From positions 6,753,992-6,817,991 of the forward strand of contig JASKMD010000017.1 in NCBI GenBank assembly GCA_030144725.1: a stretch of 64,000 bases of DNA, in the 5' to 3' direction. This document shows positions 23,347 to 35,289 of this stretch, in pieces (position 1 is the first letter of the stretch; every line of letters begins with the position of its first letter). Source of the stretch: Haematococcus lacustris. Taxonomy: Eukaryota; Chlorophyta; Chlorophyceae; Chlamydomonadales; Haematococcaceae. A program made the position numbers and the translations under genes. The notes under the pieces were generated by a model, which saw only the letters and a program-made list of their open reading frames with translations, was not told the origin of the DNA and searched no databases.

Positions 23347-23454
23347 ATCATCAGCACGCGATGTAGTTGTGACATCATCAGCACGCGATGTAGTTATGAC
23401 ATCATCAGCACGCGATGTAGTTGTGACATCATCAGCACGCGATGTAGTTGTGGT
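23347..23454. repeat. Four 27-bp direct repeats
   Basis: ATCATCAGCACGCGATGTAG-containing 27-bp units with single-base differences. On the minus strand they encode a nine-residue repeat (TTSRADDV-) within a longer open frame that could be an upstream exon of the cyclase; that link is not established. Confidence 0.85.
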
Positions 23455-23641
23455 CTGTGCTGTGCACCAATTAGGGTTGGTAGGGTAAAAAAGGTGTGCA
23501 AGACCGGAACCAAAGACAGCAAAAGAGGAGGGCAGAACAGGCCGGTAGAAGAAGACGGCACAAGAGGATAGCAGAAGAGGTTGTTGGGAGACCCCTTCCA
23601 GGTGAGACACAGAGAGGTAGGCGCTATGCAAGGTCCTTAAT

Positions 23642-23968
23642 GTGAGGGGGCGCTATGTTTTCCTGCAATGTCCCTGTTGTGCACCAGAACCTAACCTTGC
23701 CCTTACCCTGTCGAGCGTCAGCAAAACCTATTGTTCCCTTTGCCCCACCTTTGAAGTAAGAGTCCGGACTTTGTTGGATAGAGGTTGGCTGCTGGGGCAG
23801 AAACAGGCGTTCTTCCACAACCTGCCCAGCCCACATGCTGTGTGCCCTCACTGTGGCAAGGACCACACTCAGGTCGTTGTTAGGTCCCAAGAGATCAGCC
23901 AGGGTGTGGTGTGTCTCCACGCCCTGGCTGTTCCAGAGCTGGTGCAGGCCATCCAGCGTCCACACTGA
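23642..23968 (+). CDS. Hypothetical Cys-rich ORF, 108 aa
   Basis: Not recognised. The frame has CPCC, CSLC and CPHCGKDH spaced like a zinc-binding module, followed by VVVRSQEISQGVVC. A minus-strand ORF of similar length overlaps it, so coding status is uncertain. It may be a transposon remnant. The rest of 23600-24850 shows no supported gene. Confidence 0.25.
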   Translation: MRGRYVFLQCPCCAPEPNLALTLSSVSKTYCSLCPTFEVRVRTLLDRGWLLGQKQAFFHNLPSPHAVCPHCGKDHTQVVVRSQEISQGVVCLHALAVPELVQAIQRPH

Positions 23969-24856
23969 TAACTGGGTAGCTGACTGGGACAAGGCTACCT
24001 GGTCCCACCTACGTTTGTGCGCGCAACTTCACATCATGCGCTCAATACAACATACAGTCAGCTTGGCAAGATGTTACGTTAACCCTGGCAATGAAAGCAT
24101 GTTGCTTGACAGCACTCTAGCCCCCCTCAAACCAACCCTGTCACGTCTTGATGTCTCATCTTGACACAACAGAACTAGCAGAACCCTAAAGAGTTCTAGA
24201 CATTTGCTGAGAACCTGAACGCTGCTAATCTTGTGTCTGCCTGACTGCCCCTTGCATTCCGCCAGGCTACACGTACCCGACTAGTTTTCTTTCTTCGAAA
24301 GACACATCCTGTACGAGCAGCGATAGGTAAGATGCTATCACCAGCACGCGACCAAAGCGAACGCCACAGCACAATTTACTGGGTACCTTTTTGATTGAGC
24401 CTTGACCCGCGGCAGGCTCCTTCGCTGTAGAATGAGCGCGAGGCCTTAAGCACGGCAAGAGCCACATAGTTTGGCCAGAATCTTAAGACCTCTTGCACAA
24501 CTCCCGTTCCAGGATGGCCTGCTGCATAGCTCCCATTGCATTAAAAGTGCTCAGTTCTTGTGGTTTTGACTCATGCGAAGGACGTGCCCGGTACAAATGC
24601 CTGGTAAAAAATATCCGGAAATGATTTGGTGGTAGTTCATTCTGCCCACCATTGCAGTTGCACATTCGCACCTGGGCACCATTACCAAACATCAAAATAC
24701 TTTCACCATCACCAACACCACCATGTATATGCGTATGCGAGCAGGTCATGGGCATGATGCACCCCCCAACAATGCACTGCCTCAATGCTGCGGGACAGGC
24801 ATTAAGGCTTAAAGTTCAGACTTGCGCAGATTAGCCTCGAGGCGCTGGACCTCGTA

Positions 24857-27800
24857 CCTGCACCAGGAGCACAGTGACACACACCAGCGCTTGCTTTTCT
24901 GACGATTCATCAATGGTCTGGAGAAGGACGGTTGCCGCCATGGCTTACTCCTGAGCCATGCCATGCCCATGTCATGCCATGCCATGCCTGATTGCTGATG
25001 CACACTGCCCACTCTGCAACTTTCGCTAGTGTTTGGGATCCTGCACCACTACTTACTGCCATGCCCCCACGTTGTTTCATTTCATATTTGGCAAGCTGTT
25101 ACGGCCCTGCATTTCCACTTTGCTGCTTGCTGCTAGCCTGGCTCTGCATTTCCACCTTGCTGCTTGCTGCCAGCCTGGCAGTGCCCCATCACCCGACCTG
25201 TGCCGCCCCATGTGCCGCCTTGCTGGCAGCAAGCGATGTATTTCACATGCATTGTTTGCAGGCTAGTTCTACATGACTTCCGACAACGATGCCTGCTTGC
25301 TGCTGGCTTGGACTCGACCCTACCCAGCATGCTCTGCCACAATCAGCCTCTCACCCGAGGGCGTTGAGGCGCCGCCCCTGCAGCTCAAGCAGCATGTCGT
25401 AAACAGGGTCCTCGCCCGTGGGCAGCCTGCAGCCAGCAGCCAGTACTTCGCTGGGAAGGAGCAGGCCCATCCTAGTTGTGTAGCTTGGCAACGGCATTGG
25501 CTATTCTCCTGTCCTGGGCTATAAGATTGATGGCATCACACCATGCAAGTGCAGCCCATGGCGAGGGCACTTAATGTGGCTGAATGAAATGGGGTGCATG
25601 CAATGCACACATGGACATCTTCATCTTCATGTTCGTCACAGCTGTGTCACAATCAGCAGCTGGACTGGGTTGCAGGGCACTGCTAGAGACCACTGCTGTG
25701 CAGCCATGCTGCCCCAACTACACATTGCTGCATCTTGCGACGCTCGTGAGGTTGGCCACTGTCACCAACACTCCTCCTCATGCGAGAGACCTCATGTAGG
25801 GTGTTGGCCTGTGGGCAGTCTCCCTCACTGCAAGCCCTCTACATCCCTAGGGCACCCTCTGAGAGCACTATCCAGCACCTAGGCCCTCAACCTTGAGCCT
25901 TCATTGCAGTCAAAAACACTGATTGTGGACCACTACAAAATGGTGTTTCCAAAGGGCACTTCCAAAGGGCACTTCCAAAGGGCACTTCCAAAGGGCACTT
26001 CCAAAGGGCACTTCCAAAGGGCACTTCCAAAGGGCACTTCCAAAGGGCACTTCCAAAGAGTGCAAGGGATATCAAGGAGAGCACTATCCAGCACTATCCA
26101 GCGCAAGCTTCCTAGTGAGTTGGATGCAAGCACAGCAGCAGACAGAACATGGCAAGTCAATGCCAGTCCCTAAACCAGGGGGTTACCTGCCAAAACAGTG
26201 CATAGCTGTGTGCTGCAAAAGGCTCAGCCTGAGCTGTGAACTGCTCAGGCCCATGTCTAGTGGCCCTCAACGCCCTGCCCAAACTCTGATCAAGCGCAAA
26301 CTCACCGCCCAGTGGATGATGCCTGCTCCTCCTCCACCTTTGCCAGGGCTGTGAGAGTGCCCCGCTGCCGAGTCAGCTCTGCCCGTAGCTCAGCTACTGT
26401 GCCTGCACACCACAAGTCAGGGTCAGGGGCAGGGACAGGGGCAGGGACAGGGGCAGGGGCAGGGACAGGGGCAGGGGCAGGGGCAGGGGCAGGGACAGGG
26501 GCAGGGACAGGGGCAGGGACAGGGGCAGGGACAGGGGCAGGGACAGGGGCAGGGCCAGGGGCAGGGCCAGGGGCAGGGGGCAGGGACAGGGACAGGGTCA
26601 GGGTCAGGGCCAGGGTCAGGGTCAGGGTTCAGCTCAGCATGCAAGCTGCCCAGATCTGGTGCTCCGTGTTCACAGCCTGTGCCCATCAGGCTCAGGGCAA
26701 ATGCTGATGCCACTCGTCAATGGGCACCATGGGTTCCTATACGGGTCTGCCTGATCCTGGGTGCCCATCAGTGCCCATCAGCCTCAGGCCCAGAACCTAG
26801 TGGCTTGCAATTGCTGCACAGTGTCCTCTGATTGATGAGGTCGGCATGTCCTGCATGGCCTGCACGGCCAGACCATGAGCTGCAGACCTTTTGATGTGCA
26901 GTGCAACGCACCATTCACGTTGGTAGTGAGCCCCAGCGTGGGTGCCATAGCCCCTGGCCTTAGAGTCAGGCACTTGTCATGGGCCAACCCCCGTTAGGGT
27001 CAGGGTCAGGGTCAGGGTCAGGGTCAGGTGGGGTGCCCGCTCTTTAGATGTTCCTGATTGAGGCCCTCTGTACTGCTATTGCCAGGGCGCAAGCAGTGCC
27101 TGCAGGCTGGTGACCCTGACTGTGGTGGCGGCAAGGCTGAGGGGGGCTCACCGCTGAAGCGCTCCTCACTCAACTCAGCTTGGTTGCTCTTGCTGGCATT
27201 GTACTGGTGGTGGTCAATCTGTAGTCACACCATCGTACAAGTCAACACCACTCAAGAGGATGCCGGTATCTCAAGCAACTGTCTAAGTTCTCACATTGCT
27301 ATCCTGAAGCCAATGATGCGAGTGAGATCAGACAGTGTGAGGTGAGAGTGAGTCAAAACATTATTGTAATATGTATCTGTTTGTCGCAATGTTGTATGAC
27401 ATGAATGAGCTTGTGTTGTGTCCTGTGTTGAGCACCACCAGCCCGACTCGCAGCAAACCACAGTACTGTTCCTGTCTCAGCAGGGTTGTAACACTCTCCC
27501 TTTTGATTCGCGAGGCCTCGAAAACTATAATTAAATACTCTTTCCCGATGCAAAAAAAACATTGTTTACTTTTCCCCGATGCAAAAGTTGCAGCAAAACA
27601 CAACTTTGACAACGTGGGTGTGCCTATAAATATTCAAGACAGCCATTCCTTGCATGACATGTCAATCCTCCGTGGACACTTTCTGCACAGGTCACCAAGT
27701 CAAGCCACCCGATCACCAAGTCACAGCCACTGTGCAAGGGCCATCTTCGTGTTGGTCGACCTGGCGTAGCAGATTTTCGGCTGCGTCGTCGGCACTGATA

Positions 27801-28414
27801 CCACGGACCATGAAGCGGTCCATCGCAACACCATTCACGCAGGTCAAATAATTGTTTGACCACTTCGCGATTCAGCCAAAAACCACATTGTTTACTCGTT
27901 CGCGATTTCGCGAGGCCAAAAAAACGATTCGCGGACGCGAATCAAAAGGGAGAGTAATTAGTCACCCCCCACCCCGCCCTCCTCCACATGACTGCATTCC
28001 CCATGGTTTGGAGAGGCCCACATGCTTGGTGCCATGCGCATGGCCACTGAACATTAAGCATGCCAGCATGCCACCAGGGTCGGCTCTGTTACTAGCGGGC
28101 AGGTCACACCAGTGGCCCAAAGAGTGATCTTTCAGATGCCATGAGCTGGGTTCTATGCATGCGGCTGCATGGGACCCCTTGTGGCCGCTGGACCCTGGGG
28201 TGGGGCTGGGCCTGATGTGGGCAGGCTGCGCCCCATGCTGTGTGCAGGGCTATAAGGAGCCAGGGACTCAGTGGGTGTGTGCAAGTCCACCAAGCAGTGC
28301 TGCAGCTTGACCCACCTCCTCTCCTGCCTCCACGTCCTCCCCTGCCACCAACTGCATCTCATCGCCCTCGTCATACTGGGCCAGCGTGTGTGGGCAGTGC
28401 TGCCGGTGGTTTAA
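24857..28414 (-). CDS. Multi-exon gene with a SET-domain-like exon, partial
   Basis: Exons with matching phases: 28414-28316 (LNHRQHCPH ... VAGEDVEAGEE), 27218-27152 (IDHHQYNASKSNQAELSEERF), 26402-26306 (TVAELRAELTRQRGTLTALA) and 25471-25355 (GLLLPSEVLAAGCRLPTGED). A further candidate is 24922-24857. 'LNHR..CPH', 'AGEDxxAGEE' and 'SNxAEL' resemble the end of the SET domain in rubisco-LSMT/SETD-type protein-lysine methyltransferases; the later helical exons would be the substrate-binding part. The catalytic N-terminal half would lie above 28414, where a 500-N gap starts at 28788. Function is inferred from short motifs only. Confidence 0.45.
25878..26076 (-). mobile_element. Minimal Fanzor derivative G with 17-bp target duplication
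   Basis: On the minus strand, about nine 13-bp repeats (GGAAGTGCCCTTT type) are joined to only the last 70 bp of the Fanzor 3' region, ending GAGGGCCTAGG. It is flanked by GAGAGCACTATCCAGCA at 25861-25877 and 26077-26093. It has neither promoter nor coding sequence, so it marks the smallest terminal set seen in this window. Confidence 0.85.
25948..26058. repeat. 13-bp repeat array (CCAAAGGGCACTT)n
   Basis: About nine near-perfect copies. The same unit begins the Fanzor element at the edge of the scaffold gap (10960-10973) and occurs as four degenerate copies at 32585-32633. The 39-nt super-period produces a false ORF with a 13-residue repeat. Confidence 0.9.
26416..26640. repeat. GGGGCAGGGACA minisatellite
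   Basis: An array of GGGGCAGGGACAGGGGCAGG-type hexamers grading into TCAGGG at the right end. It lies upstream of the coiled-coil exon on the minus strand, in an intron of the SET-like gene if that model is right. Confidence 0.9.
27493..27955. mobile_element. 463-bp MITE-like element with 20-bp TIR
   Basis: ACTCTCCCTTTTGATTCGCG at 27493-27512 is inverted perfectly at 27936-27955. Subterminal TCGCGAGGCC and poly-A-rich stretches are also mirrored. The interior is AT-richer than its surroundings and has no gene. The target duplication is not clear (GTAAC left, AATTA right), so the superfamily is not assigned. Confidence 0.65.
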
Positions 28415-28787
28415 CTGCACAAGGAGGGAGCCCAGAGGCAGCAGGCAGCACAAGAAAGGGAGCTGCAGGCAGGCTCTGCCATGATGTGCTTCGTGGCTGG
28501 GCTGTGGAGAGGTGCGCTGAGGAGAGTGCCCTGAAGTGACCCTAGTAGATGCTGCGCCTGCTCCCTCTCACATGCTCATGCCTGAACCACCAGCATGCCA
28601 CAGCTATTGCATGCTGCCGGCACAATTATGCTAGCTGCACTTCATTTGTTTTCTAATGTGCTGCTTGCTACGGTCCATGTGAGGCTGGCCCAAACAACTG
28701 CCTGTCTCCACGAATGTGACGATTATCCCGGCCAAGTAGCCATCTGCTCACCAGGTCGAAGACAGGGAACATCATGAGGCGCTTTCG

Positions 28788-29287
28788 NNNNNNNNNNNNN
28801 NNNNNNNNNNNNNNNNNNNNNNNNNNNNNNNNNNNNNNNNNNNNNNNNNNNNNNNNNNNNNNNNNNNNNNNNNNNNNNNNNNNNNNNNNNNNNNNNNNNN
28901 NNNNNNNNNNNNNNNNNNNNNNNNNNNNNNNNNNNNNNNNNNNNNNNNNNNNNNNNNNNNNNNNNNNNNNNNNNNNNNNNNNNNNNNNNNNNNNNNNNNN
29001 NNNNNNNNNNNNNNNNNNNNNNNNNNNNNNNNNNNNNNNNNNNNNNNNNNNNNNNNNNNNNNNNNNNNNNNNNNNNNNNNNNNNNNNNNNNNNNNNNNNN
29101 NNNNNNNNNNNNNNNNNNNNNNNNNNNNNNNNNNNNNNNNNNNNNNNNNNNNNNNNNNNNNNNNNNNNNNNNNNNNNNNNNNNNNNNNNNNNNNNNNNNN
29201 NNNNNNNNNNNNNNNNNNNNNNNNNNNNNNNNNNNNNNNNNNNNNNNNNNNNNNNNNNNNNNNNNNNNNNNNNNNNNNNNNNNNNNN
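28788..29287. other. Scaffold gap (500 N)
   Basis: Exactly 500 Ns. The flanks (28415-28787 and 29288-29734) contain no supported gene. Confidence 1.
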
Positions 29288-29734
29288 TAAAATATTGAGG
29301 TGAGGTGAGGTAGCATAACCCCTTGCAGCAACAGTGGGTATAATGATGTGGGTGTGTTTATGAATAACCGCGAAGCAAAAAAAACGAAGCGAATCCAGCC
29401 TGAGAGTCCTTCAGGTTTCAGTGGCGCAACCAACAAACAAACAACGTGTTTGACTGCAACGGTCATGCAATGGACAAGCTGCCAAGGCCTTCAAGCCCTA
29501 AAGTGCCGGCCGCCCCTGGGTCAGAGTGCATATGCCTGAGTCAATTACTCACATTCCTGTGCACATGACGTCCAAACATGTGCACCCCATCCAACCCCGG
29601 TCCCTGACCATCAAAAGCTGCTGGCCCTGCCAACCCCCGCTGCTGCCCATGTCCTCATTAGCCTATGCCTGCCCCAGCCACAGGCAGGCCTGTGATGGTG
29701 GCCCTGCCCCCCCGCCCCTGATTGTCCCAGACTG

Positions 29735-32700
29735 TCATGCTGCTGGCGTGGTGCCAGGCAGGTGGTCGCGCAGCAGGCGCAGCAGCGGCAGGTACACCCG
29801 AGGGCGCGCATCCTGTGCCCAGATGTAGTCCAGGTGCTCCAGGTCAGGGTCGTGCTGCCGGGCCACCACCACACCTGGCAGCGTGCAGGGAAGACAGCAA
29901 GGCGGGCGGCTGAGCCCCTGGAGCCTGGACAACCCATAGCCCCTAGCCCCTACCCATGTGTAGGCATACATACATACATACATACATACATACATACATA
30001 CATACATACATACATACATACATACATACATACATACATACATACATACATACATACATACATACATACTACTGTAAGACAGCCAGAGACCCGCTACTGC
30101 AGGCAGGCTGGGCTGCTGGCTGCCACTGCACCCATGGCAGGCGGCCTTCTAAGCAACACGGTGCCACGCCACGCTGTGCTGGCACCCACCAGCTATCAGG
30201 CAGAGCGTTGTGAGACACAGCAGCCAATCGCAGCCGTGCAGCCGCCATCAGCATCCCCCACCCCCCTGGGCAACACCAGGCACCCCCACAGGGCCCTGAG
30301 CTGCTCTCACCCCGCCTGCCTAGCCGCCCTGCCCCTCTGCCCCGCCCACCAGGCGGCAGCGCCTCGATCAAGAACTCCACGTCCAGGGGGTCAGCCAGCC
30401 GGTCCTGCCCCCCTGCAGCCAGCAGCAGGGGGGGACGTGACAGCTGGCCGCCCCCCTTGCCCGGCCACCCCTGCCCCGGCCGCCTACCACCTGCCACCAG
30501 CCGCCTGACCCTCCCCCTAACCCTAACCCTTCCAGAAGCCCCCCTGCTCGTCTGTGTGCCAGTCGCATGTTCCCCTCCACCCTGCCTGGCCCCATCCACC
30601 ACATGGCAACCCCCCAACTGCCTCCTGCTGCCTGCTGCTCCTTACTCTGCCACCCCACCGCCACCCTCCACGCCCTACCCCTCCTCTGCAGGACCCCCTG
30701 CCCCACACTAGCTGACCCTCACAGTCTGCCCACATGAAAGACCCCCGGCTGCTCCTGCTGCCTGCTGCTCACCTCTCTGCCACCCCAGTGCCCCCCCCCG
30801 CGCCCTTACCCCCCTTTGCAGGGCCCCCTGCCACCCTGGACCCGCTGGCACTCACAATCCAACACCAGGCAGCCGCAGGAGGTCAGAGCGCTGCCCAGCC
30901 AGCTGCTCCTTACCCCCCCCCCCCCCTCAGGGCCCCGTACCCGTGAACAGCGCCAGGCGCATGGTGGGCGGGATGTCCCCCAGCCGGTACTCCGGGGGGG
31001 AGCTCTGGTTGTAGGCCTCCTGGTTGCAGGTCCGGGGGGCGGGTCCGGGTCCCCCCGCCCTCAGGCTGCCCCGAGCCCCCACCTCCACCATCTGGTGGTG
31101 AGCGGCAGCTCTTCGAGAAAGGGAGGGGGAGGAAGAGGAGAGGGGGGCATACGAGGAAGGGGAGGAGGGGGAGGAGGAGGGGGAGGAGGAGGGGGAGGAG
31201 GAGGGGGAGAGCGGAGAGGAGCGCCCCGGAGAGTGTCCTGGAGGGGAGGCAGGAGGGTCCCCTGCCCGGCTGCCCTGTGCGCGGGTGTGGCAGTTGGTGC
31301 CGTAGTCAAAGCGCCTGAACTGAGGGGGTCCGGGGAGGGGGCCGCCCCTCACGGCTTGCGCCTGGCGCGAACAGCAACAGAGCCACCCACACACTGCATG
31401 ACCTGCTGCCGCCAGGGTCAGAGCAGGGCTGTGGTTATAGCAGCCATGCAGGCAGCAGCTGCTGAGCTGGCGGCACAGTGCGCAGTGGAGCTGGCTTGGT
31501 GGGACAACTGTGATGATGCATCTGGTCCACCCCCACTGCCCCCTAACCTCCCACCCTCCACCCTCCACCCCAGCCCAGCTCCAGCCCCCCTGACCCCCCC
31601 CTGACCCCCGGCACCTACCCAGTGAACCCAGTGCCCCCCTGCCCCATAACCTCCCACCTCCCACCCTGCCCCCTACCCCCCCCTGCCCCTTGCCACCCAC
31701 CCAGTGAGCCATGTTCTGCACCGAGGTTCCTGCAGGGGTGAACTGGAGCATGGCGGGCAGCTGGCGGGTGTCCAGCGCGTCCTGCCTGTAGCCGCAGATG
31801 GCTGCCAGCAGGCTGACACACAGGTCAGGCCGCAGCCCCCCACACAGCTCGCCCTCAAGCCAGCTCACCAGCCTGATGCTGGGCAGGAACTCATGCCAGC
31901 CAAGGAGGGTGAACACCTGGGAGACCAGGGCAGGCAGGCAGGCAGGCAGGGGCCAGACCAGACCCTCACCTCCTGCCTTAACCTTGCTCCGTACCCCTCC
32001 CCATGCCCCTCCCTCCCCTCCCTCCCCTCCACCCCTTGCCCCCCTTGCCCTCCCCTCCACCGCCGTACCCCTCCCCGCCCTCCCCACCCCTTGTCCCCCT
32101 GCTGCCCTCCCCCCTTGCGCACCCCATCAGTGCCCAGTGCCGCCAGTGAGGTGAGGGGCACGCTGGAGCTGTGCCTGGCCAGCGCCACGGGGGCCAGCAG
32201 GACCGCCAGGCTGAGGTGCGCCGCCAGCTGCGGCTGCGAGGCCAGGGCCGCCAGCAGCACGGTGCAGCCCTGCGAGTGGCCCACGTAGGCCAGGCGGGAC
32301 GCACCCGTGACGCGCTGGATCAGGGACACCTCGGCAGGGAGGTCGTACTGCAGGGGGGCAGGGGGGCAGGGGGAAGGGGGTGGGGGGCAGGGGGGGTGAG
32401 TTGTGGGCAGGGGGGTGGCGGGGGGGCAGGGTGGGTGGGGTTGGGCAAGGGGGGGCAGGGGGTGGCAGCATGGCACTTGATGTTTCAGCGCCACGTGGGG
32501 TTTGATCCCTGGAGCTGTCAAGCACGGTCCTGAGGCAGGTGTGGGGTTCAATCCCTGGTGCTGTGAAGGAGAACATGGTTGGCCCTTTGGAGGTGCCCTT
32601 TGGGGTGCCCTTTGGCAATGCCCTTTGGAGGTGCGAGAGTGAGTGACATCGCCTCCTGGGTATAAGTAGGTAGGTGTGTGCCCCCCCTTTGAGCTTTCAT

Positions 32701-34832
32701 CAGCTTTCAATTAGTGCATGTTTTGTCATGCCAACTCTACGCATAGCCCTGTCACAGGGGTCAGGCAATGATGTAGGTGGTAGGCGACCATGACCATGTG
32801 TATGCCATGTATAGGCCATGAGCATGCCATGCGATGGGAACTCCACACAGACAAAACACCGTTTTGTAGTGGTCCACAATTAGTGTGTTCGACTGCAATG
32901 AAGGCTCAAGGTTGAGGGCCAAGGTGCTGTGAGGGAGACTTGTGAGGAGGTCCTGCCCCAGACAGAAGCCTGAGCCTTGACTGCGAGCGACTTGGAGAGG
33001 GTGTATGGCCAGCACCCAGTGCTGCAGAGCCTTGCCCTTGAGTCCTGACTGCAGCTGGAGGAGCGGAGAGAAAGGGGCAGGACGTGGAGCGGGAGCCAGC
33101 CCACCGCTCCCTATGGCGCCATGCACCGAAGGCTTTGCCCTAGCCTTGCCCGGACCTCATCTTTATTGGGTTTGACCCCGGCTGGCAGCAGGCGCAACAG
33201 GTGGTTGACAATTGGTCAGCTGCCCAGGGGCTCCCTTTCCCCACACCACACCCCCGCTGCCCTCCTCCTCCTCATGACCTGCTCACTGCTCCTGACCCTG
33301 CTGCTGTGCACACCTTCACACTGTGACCGTGCAGCCACCAGCAGGGCATAGCCCAGCCCCAGGGCCCATACTGCTGTGCCCATGGCCAGTTGTAATGAAT
33401 CCTAGCAGCCATGCAGCCTGCTGCCTGGCCGTCCTTCCCGCCCTGCCAGCGTTGTGCCAGCCTCCCCCCCAGCCGCGGCCCAGGCCTAGCAGTCGCCGCC
33501 GCCGCCACTCTTTCCCCCCAGTCACCGCCCAGGCCTAGCAGGGCTGGAGGGCCCGCATGCGGCGCCAGGCTGCTGCCCACCTGCGCCATCTCATCCCAGC
33601 TGAAGGCCCAGTACTGGGGGGAGGTCAGGGGCAGCCAGGCGTGGCGGCGGGACTGAGTGGAGCCACGTGCGTTGCCCAGCCACACGTCAAAGCCTGGGTA
33701 TGCAGCGGCACCGGGGGGGGAGGGGGGGGCGGGCGGTGAAGGGCGGCCAGGGTTTGGGGGAGGGGGGGAGGGGTATGGGAGGAAGGGGTGCAATGACAGG
33801 GTGAACGATGGCAAGAGGGGATGGAGAATGGGTTGGGGAGGAGGAGGGGGGTCCTGGAAGGATAACATAGGGAGGGAGCTATGGTAGGAGGGGAGGGAGA
33901 AGGGGGGGAAAGGGGAGGGGAGGGAAGGGGAGGGGATGGGGGGGAGTCCACTGTCTCACACCTACGGCTACTCATGCAGCAGGACCCCACCTCCCCCCCA
34001 TGGGCTCCCCCTGGGTCCCCCTGGGTCCCCCCACCCCACCTGCATCCGCCAGCAGGAAGGCCAGGGCTCGCTCCTGCCCAGCCAGTAGCCAGCCCGCACA
34101 CGAGTCCAGCAGCCCGTGCTGCAGCAGCACCACAGGCTTGCCCCCCCCCCCTCGTGTAGCCTCAGGGCTGGGGGCTCCTACACCCTGCCCTGCAGCCGCA
34201 GCAACACCAGCAGGAGGGCAGCATAGCCAGCTCCAGGGGGGGCAGCACCAACCCGCCCAGGGATGATTGGGGGGCGGGGGCGGGGGCGGGGGCGGGGGCG
34301 GGGGCGGGGGCGGGGGCGGGGGCGGGGGCGGGGGCGGGGGCGGGGGCGGGGGCGGGGGCGGGGGCGGGGGCGGGGGCGGGGGGCGGGGGCGGGGGCGGGG
34401 GCGGGGGCGGGGGCGGGGGCGGGGGCGGGGGCGGGGGCGGGGGCGGGGGCGGGGGCGGGGGCGGGGGCGGGGGCGGGGGCGGGGGCGGGGGCGGGGGCGG
34501 GGGCGGGGGCGGGGGCGGGGGCGGGGGCGGGGGCGGGGGCGGGGGCGGGGGCGGGGGCGGGGGCGGGGGCGGGGGCGGGGGCGGGGGCGGGGGCGGGGGC
34601 GGGGGCGGGGGCGGGGGCGGGGGCGGGGGCGGGGGCGGGGGCGGGGGCGGGGGCGGGGGCGGGGGCGGGGGCGGGGGCGGGGGCGGGGGCGGGGGGCGGG
34701 GGCGGGGGCGGGGGCGGGGGCGGGGGCGGGGGCGGGGGGCCCTACCTGGGGGTGGTCCTGGGATGCGGTACAGGCTGAGCACATATCCTGCAGAGTGCAC
34801 CAAGCAGCCAGCAATGACCGTGTATGCCCTGA
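29735..34832 (-). CDS. Acid-lipase-like triacylglycerol/steryl-ester lipase
   Basis: An alpha/beta hydrolase of the lysosomal/gastric acid lipase family, which cleaves acylglycerols or sterol esters. Exons with joining phases: 34832-34746 (GYVLSLYRIPGP), 34189-34040 (KPVVLLQHGLLDS), 33693-33581 (GFDVWLGNARGS...FSWDEMA), 32347-32123 (YDLPAEV...YVGHSQG), 31916-31701 (LCGYR-type, FTPAGTSVQNMAHW), 31361-30941 (FRRFDYGTNCH...YNQSSPPEY), 30412-30350 (GGQDRLADPLDV) and 29874-29735 (LEHLDYIW). Nucleophile Ser in GHSQG, Asp in LADP and His in LEHLD are present, so the product looks active. The exon at 31361-30941 has an 80-residue Ser/Pro-rich insertion. Modelled length is 471 codons; the N-terminus (possibly an exon near 35134-35080 and a signal peptide) is missing. 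Introns contain a Fanzor derivative and a (GGGGGC)n tract. Confidence 0.85.
29957..30070. repeat. (CATA)n microsatellite
   Basis: About 28 perfect tetranucleotides, in a lipase intron (30349-29875). Confidence 0.95.
32576..32924 (+). mobile_element. 349-bp Fanzor deletion derivative F in a lipase intron
   Basis: It carries both ends of the Fanzor element: 13-bp repeats and TATAAGTA on the left, the whole 3' region on the right, joined at GTGTGTGCC (32674-32682). The full element has GTGTGTGCC at both points (minus strand, 10904-10896 and 7532-7524), so one deletion between them explains F. Flanks are TGCTGTGAAGGAGA (32559-32572) and TGCTGTGAGGGAGA (32925-32938). It lies in the intron 33580-32348, antisense to the lipase. 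No coding sequence. Confidence 0.85.
34267..34738. repeat. (GGGGGC)n tract, about 470 bp
   Basis: Roughly 78 hexamers with two one-base insertions, within the lipase intron 34745-34190. G-rich on the plus strand, so the lipase transcript would carry the C-rich strand. All long frames through it are artefacts. Confidence 0.95.
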
Positions 34833-35135
34833 CTGGGGAGAGGCGGGAGACTAGAAGGGGGGAGGGGGAGGGCATCTGCCCTGTACCTCCGGCTAATCAC
34901 GCTCGTCTCCAGCCGCTGCCCTTGCTAGGCCCCTGCTCTCACTAGGCTGCCATGTGTGGTGTGGCAGCAGTGTGAGAGGGGCTCGGGGCTGAGTGTCCGG
35001 CCCCGGTTACCATCTTGTGTCTGAGACCCCCTCCTCCACACCTCCCTGCCTGCTTGGCACCCCTGCCCTGACCCACCATCTTGTGTCTGCACCGGGTGCA
35101 GCTCCAGGGGGTAGGGGTGCACCAGCTCTGAGGGC

Positions 35136-35287
<152 letters not shown>

Positions 35288-35289
35288 AG

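Noticed and set aside
23347..23454. CRISPR-like direct repeats
   Set aside because: The 27-bp units are contiguous with no spacers.
32490..32560. SINE-like B boxes (GGTTTGATCCC, GGTTCAATCCC) beside derivative F
   Set aside because: Two short imperfect repeats with no A box or 3' tail; they may just be a local duplication.
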